DNA of 64,000 nucleotides, taken from the NCBI RefSeq assembly GCF_040100845.1, contig NZ_JAZHSH010000001.1, positions 1,612,001-1,676,000 of the forward strand, given 5' to 3'. The notes under the pieces were generated by a model. That model was given only the letters and a program-made list of their open reading frames with translations, searched no databases and was not told the DNA's origin. The translations under genes and the position numbers were made by a program. Source of the stretch: Chengkuizengella sp. SCS-71B. Its GTDB lineage: Bacteria > Bacillota > Bacilli > Paenibacillales > KCTC-33759. This document shows positions 36,803 through 45,076 of this stretch, piece after piece; the first letter of the stretch is position 1, and each line of letters begins with the position of its first letter.

Positions 36803-37995
36803 AAATATTAGTGATCAATGCGGGTAGTTCATCTTTAAAATACCAACTATATAACATGGAAAATGAATCAGTACTCGCAAAGGGAAGAGTGGAAAGAATC
36901 GGTTTTGAATCCTCAATATTGTCTCATGAACCTGCGGGTAAACCTGAAGTAACAGAAGTGAGTGAGATTCTAGATCACACAACAGCTATAAAAAAAGTAG
37001 TTCAAATGTTAGTTCATCAAGAACATGGTATAATAAAATCTGTTGATGAAATTGAAGCGGTTGGCCATCGCGTAGTGCATGGCGGGGAGAGTTTTTCTAC
37101 CTCTGTCATCGTAACACAGGAAGTTAAACAGGAAATTAAAAAATTGTTTGATTTAGCTCCACTACATAATCCTGCTCATATGATGGGAATTCAAGCAGTT
37201 GAGATAACAATGCCAAACATTCCTCAAGCAGTTGTGTTTGATACCGCATTTCATCAGACCATGCCAGCTTCATCTTATCTTTATCCAATACCTAAGGCAT
37301 TATATAAGAAGTACAAAATAAGACGCTATGGATTTCATGGAACATCTCATGATTATGTAAGTCAAAGAGCTGCTGAATTTTTAGGTAAAAATCTGGAAGA
37401 TCTTAAAATTGTCACCTGTCATATAGGAAATGGAGTAAGTTGTACAGCTATAAAAGATGGTAAATCTTTTGACACTAGTATGGGGATGACTCCATTAGAA
37501 GGATTAATGATGGGGACACGAAGTGGTGATTTAGATCCTGCTGTTGTACCTTATATTATGGGGAAAGTAGATTTAAGAATATCAGAAGTGAATTCCATGT
37601 TAAATAAACATAGTGGGCTCATGGCTATTTCAGGACACAGCAGTGACATGAGAGAAATTGAAGAGGATATGAATGAAGGCGATGCTAATGCTAAGCTTGC
37701 TTTCGATATGTATGAATATCGGTTGCGAAAATATATTGGCTCCTATGCTGCTGCAATGGACGGTATGAATGTGCTTGTATTTACGGCAGGGGTTGGTGAA
37801 AACTCAGTTACTTTAAGAAAAAGAATTTGTGAACAATTGACCTTTTTTGGAATTGAAATAGATGATAATATGAATGAGACTAGGTCTTCTGAAGAACGTA
37901 GAATTTCATCCAATAATTCAAAAGTAGAAGTGTTAGTAATTCCTACGAATGAAGAATTAGTTATTGCTAGAGATACTTATAAACTTATAAAGTAA
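36799..37995 (+). CDS. ackA: Acetate kinase
   Basis: 398 residues. ASKHA signatures: VINAGSSSLKYQLY, GHRVVHGG, VFDTAFHQTMP, RRYGFHGTSHDYVSQRA, GNGVSCTAI, GMTPLEGLMMGTRSGDLDP and FTAGVGENS. It interconverts acetyl phosphate and acetate with ATP. No phosphotransacetylase gene is beside it. Pairing with a hydroxyacyl-CoA dehydrogenase instead is noteworthy. Length and motifs favour acetate over butyrate kinase. Confidence 0.93.
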   Translation: MKILVINAGSSSLKYQLYNMENESVLAKGRVERIGFESSILSHEPAGKPEVTEVSEILDHTTAIKKVVQMLVHQEHGIIKSVDEIEAVGHRVVHGGESFSTSVIVTQEVKQEIKKLFDLAPLHNPAHMMGIQAVEITMPNIPQAVVFDTAFHQTMPASSYLYPIPKALYKKYKIRRYGFHGTSHDYVSQRAAEFLGKNLEDLKIVTCHIGNGVSCTAIKDGKSFDTSMGMTPLEGLMMGTRSGDLDPAVVPYIMGKVDLRISEVNSMLNKHSGLMAISGHSSDMREIEEDMNEGDANAKLAFDMYEYRLRKYIGSYAAAMDGMNVLVFTAGVGENSVTLRKRICEQLTFFGIEIDDNMNETRSSEERRISSNNSKVEVLVIPTNEELVIARDTYKLIK

Positions 37996-38042
37996 TTAAG
38001 GGAGTAAAGATTCAATTAAATTCGATGTAAAAGGGTGATGGT

Positions 38043-39338
38043 ATGAGTAATAAATGTTTAGTTCGTGAAGTAGGACAATATGTTGGACAAGAAGTAACAA
38101 TCGGATGTTGGGTTCACAATAAAAGATCAAGTGGAAAAATTCAATTTTTACAATTAAGAGATGGTACTGGTTTTATCCAAGGTGTCATGGTTAAACAAGA
38201 AGTAGAAGAAGAGATATGGTTAGCAGCTAAAGAGTTAACTCAAGAGAGTTCTTTATATGCGACAGGAATTGTAAGAGAAGAAGAAAGAAGTCCTTCAGGA
38301 TTTGAGCTGACTTTAACTGGTGTAAAAGTCATTCATCTAACAAAAGATTATCCGATTACTCCGAAGGAACACGGTGTAGACTTTTTAATGGATCATCGTC
38401 ATTTATGGATGCGTGCTCCTAGACAACGTGCAATTTTAGTGATCAGAAATGAAATTATAAGATCAGTACATCAGTTTTTTAATGAAAAAGGGTTCACAAT
38501 GGTGGATGCACCGATTCTTACGCCTTCATCATGTGAAGGAACGACAGAATTATTCCATACAAAATATTTTGAAGAGGATGCTTTTCTTTCACAGAGTGGA
38601 CAACTCTATATGGAAGCAGCTGCAATGGCATTAGGGCGTGTATATTCCTTCGGACCAACATTCAGAGCGGAAAAATCAAAAACTCGTAGACATTTAATCG
38701 AATTTTGGATGATTGAACCTGAGATGGCATTTGTAGAACATGAAGAAAGTTTACAAATTCAGCAACAATTTATTTCCCATATTGTACAATCGGTATTGAA
38801 AAATTGTCAAAAAGAACTTAAGTTTTTAAAGAGAGATTTAAGTAAACTTGAACAAGTTACAGGGGATTTTCCTCGTATAACATACGATGAAGCAATTCAA
38901 TTTTTACAGGATAAAGATTTTGATATTAAATGGGGAGAGGATTTTGGAGCTCCACACGAAACAGCGATAGCCGAACATTATGATAAACCTGTGTTTATTA
39001 CGCATTATCCAACAGAATTAAAATCATTCTACATGAAACCTGATCCAGAACGTCCAGAAGTCGTTTTATGTGCGGATCTTATTGCCCCTGAAGGATATGG
39101 TGAAATTATTGGAGGAAGTCAAAGGATTGATGATGTACAATTAATGGAACAGCGATTTGCAGAGCATAAATTGTCCGAGGAAGCATATCAATGGTACATG
39201 GATTTAAGAACGTATGGTTCAGTTCCTCATTCTGGTTTTGGTCTAGGCTTAGAAAGAACGGTGGCTTGGATTTGTGGATTAGAGCATGTTCGTGAAACGA
39301 TTCCATTCCCACGTCTGCTATATCGTATGTATCCATAA
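38043..39338 (+). CDS. asnS: Asparaginyl-tRNA synthetase
   Basis: 431 residues, class IIb. OB-fold anticodon domain at the N terminus ([30 protein letters not shown]), motif 2 [25 protein letters not shown], motif 3 [16 protein letters not shown]. Charges tRNA-Asn. RBS GGTGATGGT just upstream. Followed by dnaD as in Bacillus, with a small inverted repeat between. Confidence 0.97.
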   Translation: MSNKCLVREVGQYVGQEVTIGCWVHNKRSSGKIQFLQLRDGTGFIQGVMVKQEVEEEIWLAAKELTQESSLYATGIVREEERSPSGFELTLTGVKVIHLTKDYPITPKEHGVDFLMDHRHLWMRAPRQRAILVIRNEIIRSVHQFFNEKGFTMVDAPILTPSSCEGTTELFHTKYFEEDAFLSQSGQLYMEAAAMALGRVYSFGPTFRAEKSKTRRHLIEFWMIEPEMAFVEHEESLQIQQQFISHIVQSVLKNCQKELKFLKRDLSKLEQVTGDFPRITYDEAIQFLQDKDFDIKWGEDFGAPHETAIAEHYDKPVFITHYPTELKSFYMKPDPERPEVVLCADLIAPEGYGEIIGGSQRIDDVQLMEQRFAEHKLSEEAYQWYMDLRTYGSVPHSGFGLGLERTVAWICGLEHVRETIPFPRLLYRMYP

Positions 39339-39344
39339 GATAAT

Positions 39345-39378
39345 GTTCAAAAAGTATGGAATAACCTCCTTTTTGAAC
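39345..39378. repeat. Minimal GTTCAAAAAG inverted repeat between asnS and dnaD
   Basis: GTTCAAAAAG (39345-39354) and CTTTTTGAAC (39369-39378) face each other across 14 bases. The same end sequence bounds the element at 20405-20647, and a single copy stands at 35886-35896 upstream of the dehydrogenase gene. Confidence 0.6.
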
Positions 39379-39410
39379 CAAAAACAGGATCAAAGAGGAG
39401 GCATTATTGA

Positions 39411-40091
39411 ATGAATAACAACTTTGACATCTCACAAATTTCAAAAGGAATTCAATTGGGTATAAAAGAGGGGACTGTATCCGTTCCTAACCTACTATTA
39501 AAATATTATAAAAAGTTAAACCTTTCTGAAGTGGAAGTGATGATGATCATACATATCCTTTCTTTTAAGGAAAAAGATCACAAAGATTTCCCAACATTAG
39601 AGGAAATTCAATTCAGAATGAGTGTCCCTCCTGATCAAGTGATTTATTTTATGCAAAAAATGATGAAGGACGGAATTTTAAACATAGATGAACAGATTGA
39701 TCCTGTTACGGGCATGCAGTCAGAGCGATATAATTTAGAAGCTTTAAATGAGAAATTAATTGAATGTTATATGGATGATATTTTGATGTCTGATTCAATT
39801 GAACTAGATCATAATGAGATTGAATTACAAAATGAATCAAATCTATTTTCTGTTTTTGAAAAAGAGTTTGCTAGACCTTTATCACCCATGGAGCTTGAAA
39901 CGATATCTGGTTGGATAGATCAAGATCAATATAAAGAGGAACTTATTTTGGCGGCTTTAAAAGAAGCAGTTTTTGCAGGAAAAGTTCATTTTCGATATAT
40001 TGATCGGATTTTATTAGATTGGAATCGAAATCGAGTTTTTACTGCTCAACAAGCGAAGGATTATTCGCAGAAGTTTAGAGGTGCAAGATAA
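39411..40091 (+). CDS. dnaD: DnaD family replication protein
   Basis: 226 residues. N-terminal winged helix (SVPNLLLKYYKKLNLSEVEVMMIIHIL; YFMQKMMKDGILNIDEQ) and C-terminal DnaB_2/DnaD domain (FEKEFARPLSPMELETISGWIDQDQYKEELILAALKEAVFAGKVHFRYIDRILLDWNR). Takes part in loading of the replicative helicase at oriC and restart sites. RBS AGAGGAGG. Single gene before a terminator. Confidence 0.93.
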   Translation: MNNNFDISQISKGIQLGIKEGTVSVPNLLLKYYKKLNLSEVEVMMIIHILSFKEKDHKDFPTLEEIQFRMSVPPDQVIYFMQKMMKDGILNIDEQIDPVTGMQSERYNLEALNEKLIECYMDDILMSDSIELDHNEIELQNESNLFSVFEKEFARPLSPMELETISGWIDQDQYKEELILAALKEAVFAGKVHFRYIDRILLDWNRNRVFTAQQAKDYSQKFRGAR

Positions 40092-40113
40092 ATTTTAATT
40101 TTTTAAACCGTAG

Positions 40114-40154
40114 AAAGCTATTAATAGTTAAGATGACTATTGATAGCTTTTTTT
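40114..40154 (+). terminator. Terminator after dnaD
   Basis: AAAGCTATTAATAGT and ACTATTGATAGCTTT pair with an 8-base loop, then a T-run. Confidence 0.92.
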
Positions 40155-40237
40155 GATTTTAAAGTGAAAAATAATTGCACACTTGCCTAGTTAGAGCATA
40201 TACTGCCATTGTTAAAACATATCAAGGAGGAAGTGTC

Positions 40238-40828
40238 TTGATCATGAGAAACAATGGGACAAATCGTGATGTATCTCCTACAACAAGTAAAATTTATGTA
40301 GGGCAAACTATTAGGACCTACATTCCTGGTTATGGGAATGTTCGCGCATACGTAAGGAGTTTAAATCAATTAAATGGAATGGCAGAGTTGGATATACAAA
40401 CTGTTTATGGTAGTTGGCAGCCAATTCAAGTTCATTATTCTAATTTGATTGAACCAGCTCAGCCTCCAGTACGGATAAATCTTTATGAAGTATTAAATTG
40501 TATGAACAATTGGGTTAAAATTAACCTAGTCGACGGTACTGTTATTACTGCCTTTCTTAAATCCATTAATATGAATCGAGTAGAGGGTTTTGTCTCTCAC
40601 AATGCTTATAAATCAATAACATGTCAAGGAAAGGTTATAACGAACGAAGAAGAAGCAAAGCCTTGCATCAATCGGTGGGTTACAGTGATGCTACACAATG
40701 GTATTTCACTATCCTTTTATTTAACAAGATATGACCGAAACTATGTTGGTGGATATTTAAGGGTATCTGAGCTGCTTCCATTATTAAATCAGGTAGAGTC
40801 TATTGATTGTTTAAGGAAGTGGAGATAG
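40238..40828 (+). CDS. Hypothetical protein with internal small beta-barrel-like repeats
   Basis: 196 residues from a TTG at 40238, seven bases after AAGGAGG (ATG at 40244 is the alternative). No family recognised. Two segments align with each other: CMNNWVKINLVDGTVITAFL (about residues 88-107) and CINRWVTVMLHNGISLSFYL (about 143-162), both followed by an N..V.G segment. A third, weaker unit (VGQTIRTYIPGYGNVRAYV) is near residue 21. The W/V/G pattern suggests Sm- or SH3-like barrels. No signal peptide. Possibly a spore or surface protein, but unproven. Confidence 0.6.
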   Translation: MIMRNNGTNRDVSPTTSKIYVGQTIRTYIPGYGNVRAYVRSLNQLNGMAELDIQTVYGSWQPIQVHYSNLIEPAQPPVRINLYEVLNCMNNWVKINLVDGTVITAFLKSINMNRVEGFVSHNAYKSITCQGKVITNEEEAKPCINRWVTVMLHNGISLSFYLTRYDRNYVGGYLRVSELLPLLNQVESIDCLRKWR

Positions 40829-40860
40829 ACTGATGCATAAACTTTAGGCTCAATAGATTG

Positions 40861-40911
40861 AAAAGCTTCTTCACGGGGTTTAAAGTGTACCCTTTGTGAC
40901 AGAAGCTTTTA
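40861..40911. terminator. Bidirectional terminator with nested stem
   Basis: AAAAGCTTCT and AGAAGCTTTT form the outer stem, TCAC/GTGA and GGG/CCC an inner one. The loop contains a 19-base segment (40879-40897) also present in the terminator at 58347-58419. Confidence 0.85.
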
Positions 40912-40922
40912 ATATATGAATA

Positions 40923-41312
40923 TTAACATCCATTATCGTTGAGTAATGGTTCATCTATTTTCATTAACTGACTCTGAACTATAGTAAGGCCAGGCACTGT
41001 GAATCCATCGGCATCTGCTGCAAAAGTATTTACAATGACATTCTTACTACCTGGATGCTTAATTCGGATTTCATAGTGTACAGTATTTAAAGTATCATCA
41101 AATTCTTTTGTTTCATTTGGACCTAATACTACTACTTCATCGAAATTAACTACAGGTGGGGATGGGACCCAATCTATGACTTGAAATCTAACCATTTCTA
41201 ATTTTTTTGAGCTGAAGTTTACTAGTTCTATGTGTGCATTCACTGTTTGTTCTGTTATATTTAATACTCCTGTTGATAAAACCTTCTCTTTTGTTTTTAC
41301 AGGTCTATTCAT
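40923..41312 (-). CDS. Hypothetical beta-rich protein
   Basis: 129 residues from the ATG at 41312 (minus strand), with AGGAGGTG about 8 bases upstream. MNRPVKTKEKVLSTGVLNI, then mostly alternating hydrophobic strands (AHIELVNFSSKKLEMVRFQVIDW; YEIRIKHPGSKNVIVNTFAADA). It ends in NDNGC. No signal peptide or membrane helix. The pattern is like single-domain immunoglobulin-type sheets seen in some Bacillales surface or exosporium proteins. Not recognised further. Confidence 0.6.
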   Translation of the reverse strand: MNRPVKTKEKVLSTGVLNITEQTVNAHIELVNFSSKKLEMVRFQVIDWVPSPPVVNFDEVVVLGPNETKEFDDTLNTVHYEIRIKHPGSKNVIVNTFAADADGFTVPGLTIVQSQLMKIDEPLLNDNGC

Positions 41313-41523
41313 TGAAACACCTCCTATCATCTTAGATATCATATTGTATGCTTGATAGGTTACTAATGTATAGACAAGTAACTCATGGTATAAAAAAAAC
41401 TACTCCTATCTATTAATAAATCACTTTGAAAAAAACTACTATTGAACCTCTCGTTGAGGAAGTTTAATGCTTTACCTTGACTAGCCTCATATCAGAGAAG
41501 TAAAAAGGCGTGACAGTTGAGGT

Positions 41524-41937
41524 CTAAGGAGTAAAATTCAATTTTGTTAAAAATGCATCTGTATCACCTTCAAATGTAAAAAAGAGAGGCCTATTTTCCT
41601 TATCAAAAACCATTAAATAGGGAGCTTCTCGTCTAGAAATTATAATGATGACTTCATCTACAAGCTCATTTATCCATTGGTTTTTTACCAAGACACTAGG
41701 ATCTAAAGGGATTTTCACTAAATACCCTTCACTTGGAATGGGGTCAATCCTAACATATAATCCAGTAATACCTTTAAGAAATTTCTCTGCATCCTGTTGT
41801 AAGTCTGAATTGAGTTGCACATTTTTAATGACTTCCTCCTTACTTATGTCAAAAATTTCAATTTGTTTAGTGGTTTGTGCAATAACAGTTTCGAAAATTA
41901 AACTAATAAATATTATCAGTATTATTTTTTTTATCAT
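41524..41937 (-). CDS. Secreted hypothetical protein
   Basis: 137 residues from the ATG at 41937 (minus strand; GAGGTGG about 7 bases upstream). Signal peptide MIKKIILIIFISLIFETVIAQ without a lipobox Cys. The mature part (EVIKNVQLNSDLQQDAEKFLKGITGLYVRIDPIPSEGYLVKIPL; ELVDEVIIIISRREAPYLMVFDKENRPL) resembles short secreted proteins conserved in Paenibacillus, with no known function. Confidence 0.65.
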   Translation of the reverse strand: MIKKIILIIFISLIFETVIAQTTKQIEIFDISKEEVIKNVQLNSDLQQDAEKFLKGITGLYVRIDPIPSEGYLVKIPLDPSVLVKNQWINELVDEVIIIISRREAPYLMVFDKENRPLFFTFEGDTDAFLTKLNFTP

Positions 41938-42144
41938 CTGAATCCACCTCATTGATATTATTCCCTAAAATTGAAGGTGGTATTTCAGTTGGTAGATTAA
42001 TTTACTCCTATCATTAATCCAATTTTCAGATCCCTCTATTACTTTCCTTCCATAATCAAGAATCCATTTGATGATATGTATGCCGAGGGTAATTCTATAC
42101 ACTGATGATAATGAGAGTCTCTAAAATAACTCTCCTTTTGTTGT

Positions 42145-42224
42145 TTTAAAAGAAAGATTGATCATTTAAAAGAAAGTTTGATCTTTTAAAAGAAAGATCG
42201 ATCAATTGTAAGAAAGACAGATCA
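42145..42224. repeat. Four tandem 20-bp repeats
   Basis: Units start at 42145, 42165, 42185 and 42205 with an exact 20-base period. First unit TTTAAAAGAAAGATTGATCA. Units 2 and 3 differ from it at one to two positions, unit 4 is more diverged. Each carries AAGAAAG and a GATC; three have TGATCA or AGATCA. Related copies in inverse orientation occur at 46636-46655 and 46691-46710. Confidence 0.9.
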
Positions 42225-42261
42225 AAACTCATGAATTAGAAAATGATTCATGAGTTTTTTA
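42225..42261 (+). terminator. Terminator directly after the repeat array
   Basis: AAAACTCATGAAT and ATTCATGAGTTTT pair with an 9-base loop, then six T. It abuts the fourth 20-bp repeat, so array and terminator could form one short RNA. Confidence 0.88.
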
Positions 42262-42293
42262 AATTCTTTTATTCAACAATTGGGCCAGATCGT

Positions 42294-42338
42294 ATTATGA
42301 GGTTAGCCAGTTATTTCTGGTTGACCTCATTTTTTTAT
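42294..42338 (+). terminator. Strong hairpin with T-run upstream of the IS110 element
   Basis: ATGAGGTTAGCCAG and CTGGTTGACCTCAT pair around TTATTT, followed by seven T. The preceding GGGCCAGATCGT (42282-42293) is similar to GGGCCAGATTGT at 44853. This suggests a host interspersed terminator rather than IS sequence. Confidence 0.85.
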
Positions 42339-42530
42339 AGGTCGTATTCTTTAGGTAGCCGGGGTAGAACGTTTGGGCCAGTGGGACTTGATCCCGTCCA
42401 CAAAACTGTTCACCCTCTACTTGTAGAAACATGTGTGAGGCTGGTTGGGACGTAGATCTCGTATAACAAGCGAAGAAATGACACTACAAGGGAAATAGGG
42501 GTACCGGCAATGAGATAGTGAGAGGGAGTG
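42339..42530 (+). ncRNA. Candidate IS110 bridge RNA region
   Basis: IS110-group elements encode a bridge RNA in the non-coding left end, between the element edge and the recombinase gene. Here 190 GC-richer bases lie in that place and fold into nested stems: GTAGA (about 42365) with TCTAC (about 42415) enclosing GTGGGAC/GTCCAC with an 8-base loop, then further paired segments. Target- and donor-binding loops cannot be assigned by eye. Confidence 0.5.
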
Positions 42531-42536
42531 TTATAC

Positions 42537-43730
42537 ATGGATCCAGTCATAGGTCTGGATATTGCAAAAGGAGAAAGTCAAGTTCAAGCCTTTTTACAAA
42601 AGAAAAGTTCATACAAAAAGAGCTTCAAATTTGAACATCATTTAGATGGTTTAGATGTATTTTACAAGTTTTATAAAGAGGTAGAAGCAGAGGCTGAAAA
42701 GGCTCCAGTTGTCATATTTGAGTCTACAGGTCATTATCATGAACCTGTCGTGCAATTCCTTGAAAGGGAAAGAATCGTCTACATTATGGTGAATCCTATT
42801 ATTTCTCATGGAGCTAAAAAATCGAGCATGAGGAAGGTCAAGACCGATGCCATCGATGCTTCTCATTTATGTGAGTTGTACTATAAAGAGGATTTGGAAC
42901 CCTATCATAAGAAGAGTGTTCAGGTTTTAAATCTACGTAACTTAACTAGACAGCACGATGCGATAACTAGCTCTTATGTGCAGATGAAGCTACAATTTCT
43001 AGCTATTTTAGATCAGGTATTTCCAGAGTACAAGAAAGTGTTTGGCGATACGTATTCTAAGGTTTCTTTAAAGACATTATATTTATTTCCTACTGCAGAA
43101 AAAGTATTAAATAAAGATATTAATGACTTAGCTGAAAAAATGAAAGAGTTTTGCCAGAAGAGGTCTTATAAATGGGCATTGAAAAAGGCTGAGGAGTTAA
43201 AGGAGGTTGCTTCAAAGGATCCTTTTCAAAAGAATCTTTACGACAGCAACTTAGTCAGTCTAAAAATGTACATTGAAATTTTACTAGAATACCAAGAACA
43301 TTTATCAAAGTTAAAAGACGAGATAGATACCTTAGCAAATGAAATAGAAGATTATCATATCCTTCATTCTATCCCCGGAATAGGAGATAAGATTGCAGCA
43401 ACAATCATCTCCGAAATTGGGGGAATAGAGCGTTTTTCGCACCCGAAGAAACTAGTAGCCTTTGCAGGTATAGATCCAAGGGTCCATGAATCAGGCAAAT
43501 TTAAAGCAACCTATAACCGAATAACCAAAAGAGGTTCAAGTAGACTTCGGCAAATATTATATACTGCTGTATTATGTGGTTTAAGAAAATCTCGAAATAG
43601 TAAACTTAAAGAGTTTTATCAGAAAAAGCGAGAAGAAGGTAAACCACACAAAGTTGCCATGATTGCTTGTGCAAATAAGCTCATTCAATGGATTTTCTAC
43701 ATTTTAAAACGTAAAGAGGCTTTTAGATAA
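42537..43730 (+). CDS. IS110 family transposase
   Basis: 397 residues from the ATG at 42537 (AGAGGGAG upstream). N-terminal RuvC-like DEDD domain: D8 in GLDIAKG, E62 in ESTGHYHEP, and KTDAIDASHL. C-terminal Tnp20 domain with SIPGIGDKIAATIISEIGG, FAGIDPRVHESGKF and the catalytic serine in KRGSSRLRQ (about 334). Acts as an RNA-guided serine recombinase in the studied relatives. It appears intact and full length, so the element may be active. Confidence 0.93.
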   Translation: MDPVIGLDIAKGESQVQAFLQKKSSYKKSFKFEHHLDGLDVFYKFYKEVEAEAEKAPVVIFESTGHYHEPVVQFLERERIVYIMVNPIISHGAKKSSMRKVKTDAIDASHLCELYYKEDLEPYHKKSVQVLNLRNLTRQHDAITSSYVQMKLQFLAILDQVFPEYKKVFGDTYSKVSLKTLYLFPTAEKVLNKDINDLAEKMKEFCQKRSYKWALKKAEELKEVASKDPFQKNLYDSNLVSLKMYIEILLEYQEHLSKLKDEIDTLANEIEDYHILHSIPGIGDKIAATIISEIGGIERFSHPKKLVAFAGIDPRVHESGKFKATYNRITKRGSSRLRQILYTAVLCGLRKSRNSKLKEFYQKKREEGKPHKVAMIACANKLIQWIFYILKRKEAFR

Positions 43731-43757
43731 ACAGATACAACTATATATTTACTCCAA

Positions 43758-43793
43758 GACCATGATCTTCCAATAGTAATAGGAAGGTCTATT
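43758..43793 (+). terminator. Hairpin near the IS110 right end
   Basis: AGACC...CTTCC and GGAAGGTCT pair with a 5-base bulge. Weak tail. Confidence 0.4.
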
Positions 43794-43952
43794 TGGTATG
43801 TTAAAAATTATTATATCACGGAAATTTATTTATTTTTAAATTAATTCTTGACCTTCTAGTAGCTGGTATTGTGAAATAGTTCCTTGTGGAAGTTAAGAAA
43901 ATTTGAAATAATTATTAATTTAAAGGGTAGGATAGTTGAATAAGATTTCGGC

Positions 43953-44036
43953 ATGTGGGGTGTTTTTCAAAAAAATGATGAATACATAAAAGAACTTCAA
44001 GAATACATAGTTGAGAATGGTATTAGATCAATTTGA
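43953..44036 (+). pseudogene. Short gene remnant, 27 codons
   Basis: MWGVFQKNDEYIKELQEYIV and seven more residues, then a stop. No ribosome site. It reads like the start of a normal protein. The 740 bases between the IS110 transposase and the gene at 44470 otherwise hold no intact gene. Confidence 0.25.
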
Positions 44037-44323
44037 CAAACGGGTTTAAAATACTCCACATGTATGCGAATGGAAAGAAAAACCATCATACTTTGAAAAT
44101 CATAAGATGGTATTTGTAAGATGTTATATTTCTTTTATTTATATGAAAAGAATGTGATATTATGGGAATATCTAATATGATTGATAAATTAACATAACTA
44201 GCCATTATAATTCAAGTGGTACTATTAATGATGTCTAATTCTAAATCAAAAATGAAATTAAGATTAGAGGCAATCTGACTTTTTCTGAACGGCTCAAATA
44301 AGTAGTCATTGTCTTACAGATAG

Positions 44324-44431
44324 GGTTATATTATAGCCTCAAAACAGTCAATTACATCTCTTCAGCAATATGGTGCATTATTGAATGAAAACTTTGAGGA
44401 ATTTGAATTTTTTAAACGATTAGCGCTATAG
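44324..44431 (+). pseudogene. Start-less 3' gene fragment
   Basis: An open stretch of 35 codons after a stop, with ASKQSITSLQQYGALLNENF and then EEFEFFKRLAL before TAG. No start codon is in place. It looks like the C terminus of a lost gene, 39 bases before the next intact gene. Confidence 0.3.
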
Positions 44432-44469
44432 TTTAATTTTAATTGTGAAGGTTAAAAAAGGGGGAAAAA

Positions 44470-44739
44470 ATGAAAGTCTCAACTATATTGTATCTTATAT
44501 TCGTTTTGATAATATTCGGAATTTACTATTATTATATTGAATCAATTGTTAAAGATGAAAAGTTATTATCATTGTTGATAGTCTTTATAATAGGGATTTT
44601 ACTTAGTTACTCCTCAAAAAAAATCGACGAATCACATATCAAATTTTTATCTAAAAAAGTTGATCCTCAGCTTAGTGTATGGATATTGATCGGGTTGTTC
44701 GCTTTAATTTTAATTCCTATAATGTTTGGGCTATTTTAA
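44470..44739 (+). CDS. Small membrane protein
   Basis: 89 residues, three membrane helices (about 4-24, 33-50, 70-88) with a basic loop SSKKIDESHIKFLSKK. AAAGGGGG is 6-8 bases before the ATG. No family recognised. A repeated-type terminator follows at 44811. Confidence 0.6.
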   Translation: MKVSTILYLIFVLIIFGIYYYYIESIVKDEKLLSLLIVFIIGILLSYSSKKIDESHIKFLSKKVDPQLSVWILIGLFALILIPIMFGLF

Positions 44740-44810
44740 TAAATAAGAACAATGAAATTGGGAGTCACTAATCTTATCTTCAACAAAACTGGCTGATCTA
44801 ATATTACGAA

Positions 44811-44848
44811 CTGGCGCTATTCTCTAATAGAGAAGCGTCTTTTTTTAT
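44811..44848 (+). terminator. Repeated terminator, GGCGCTATTCTCT type, copy 1
   Basis: CTGGCGCTATTCTCTAATAG and AGAAGCGTC fold into a stem with T-run. The same sequence with one loop change is at 46036-46076, and a truncated copy (AACTGGCGCGATTATG) at 46600. Followed by GGGCCAGATTGT, as near 42282. Confidence 0.75.
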
Positions 44849-45033
44849 GGATGGGCCAGATTGTGGAACAAACTCTTCTGAAAATAACATCTGGTAACAT
44901 TTACTTATAGTGAACATCCCTAGTATTATAATAAACTAGTTTAATAAGATAATATATGCCCAACTTATTATTATAACTTGTAGATTTTAGGAAAAGGTTT
45001 ATGTTTTTTTAAATTTAATTAGCATGAATAAAA

Positions 45034-45056
45034 GAAGGGGGACATCCCTTTTTTAT
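45034..45056 (+). terminator. Short terminator 20 bases before a gene start
   Basis: AAGGG and CCCTT with GGACAT loop part, then six T, ending 20 bases upstream of the ATG at 45077. The remaining 44849-45033 shows no gene. Confidence 0.55.
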
Positions 45057-45076
45057 TATAGCTGAGGAGTTATTAT

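Larger units (their letters stand above)
42339..43800 (+). mobile_element. IS110-family insertion sequence (ends approximate)
   Basis: A transposase of the DEDD/serine type with about 200 bases of conserved-looking, structured non-coding sequence before it and about 70 after it. IS110 elements lack clear terminal inverted repeats, so limits are guessed from the host-like terminator on the left and a hairpin at 43758-43793 on the right. Confidence 0.6.

Noticed and set aside
36799-37995. Butyrate kinase instead of acetate kinase
   Set aside because: Length of 398 residues and the GMTPLEGLMMGTRSGD and RYGFHGTSH motifs are those of acetate kinase.
42145-42224. CRISPR array
   Set aside because: The 20-bp units abut without spacers and no cas gene is in the window.
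42145-42530. Type III toxin-antitoxin locus (repeat RNA, terminator, toxin)
   Set aside because: Repeat-terminator order fits, but units are short and the next gene is an IS110 transposase, not a ToxN-like nuclease.
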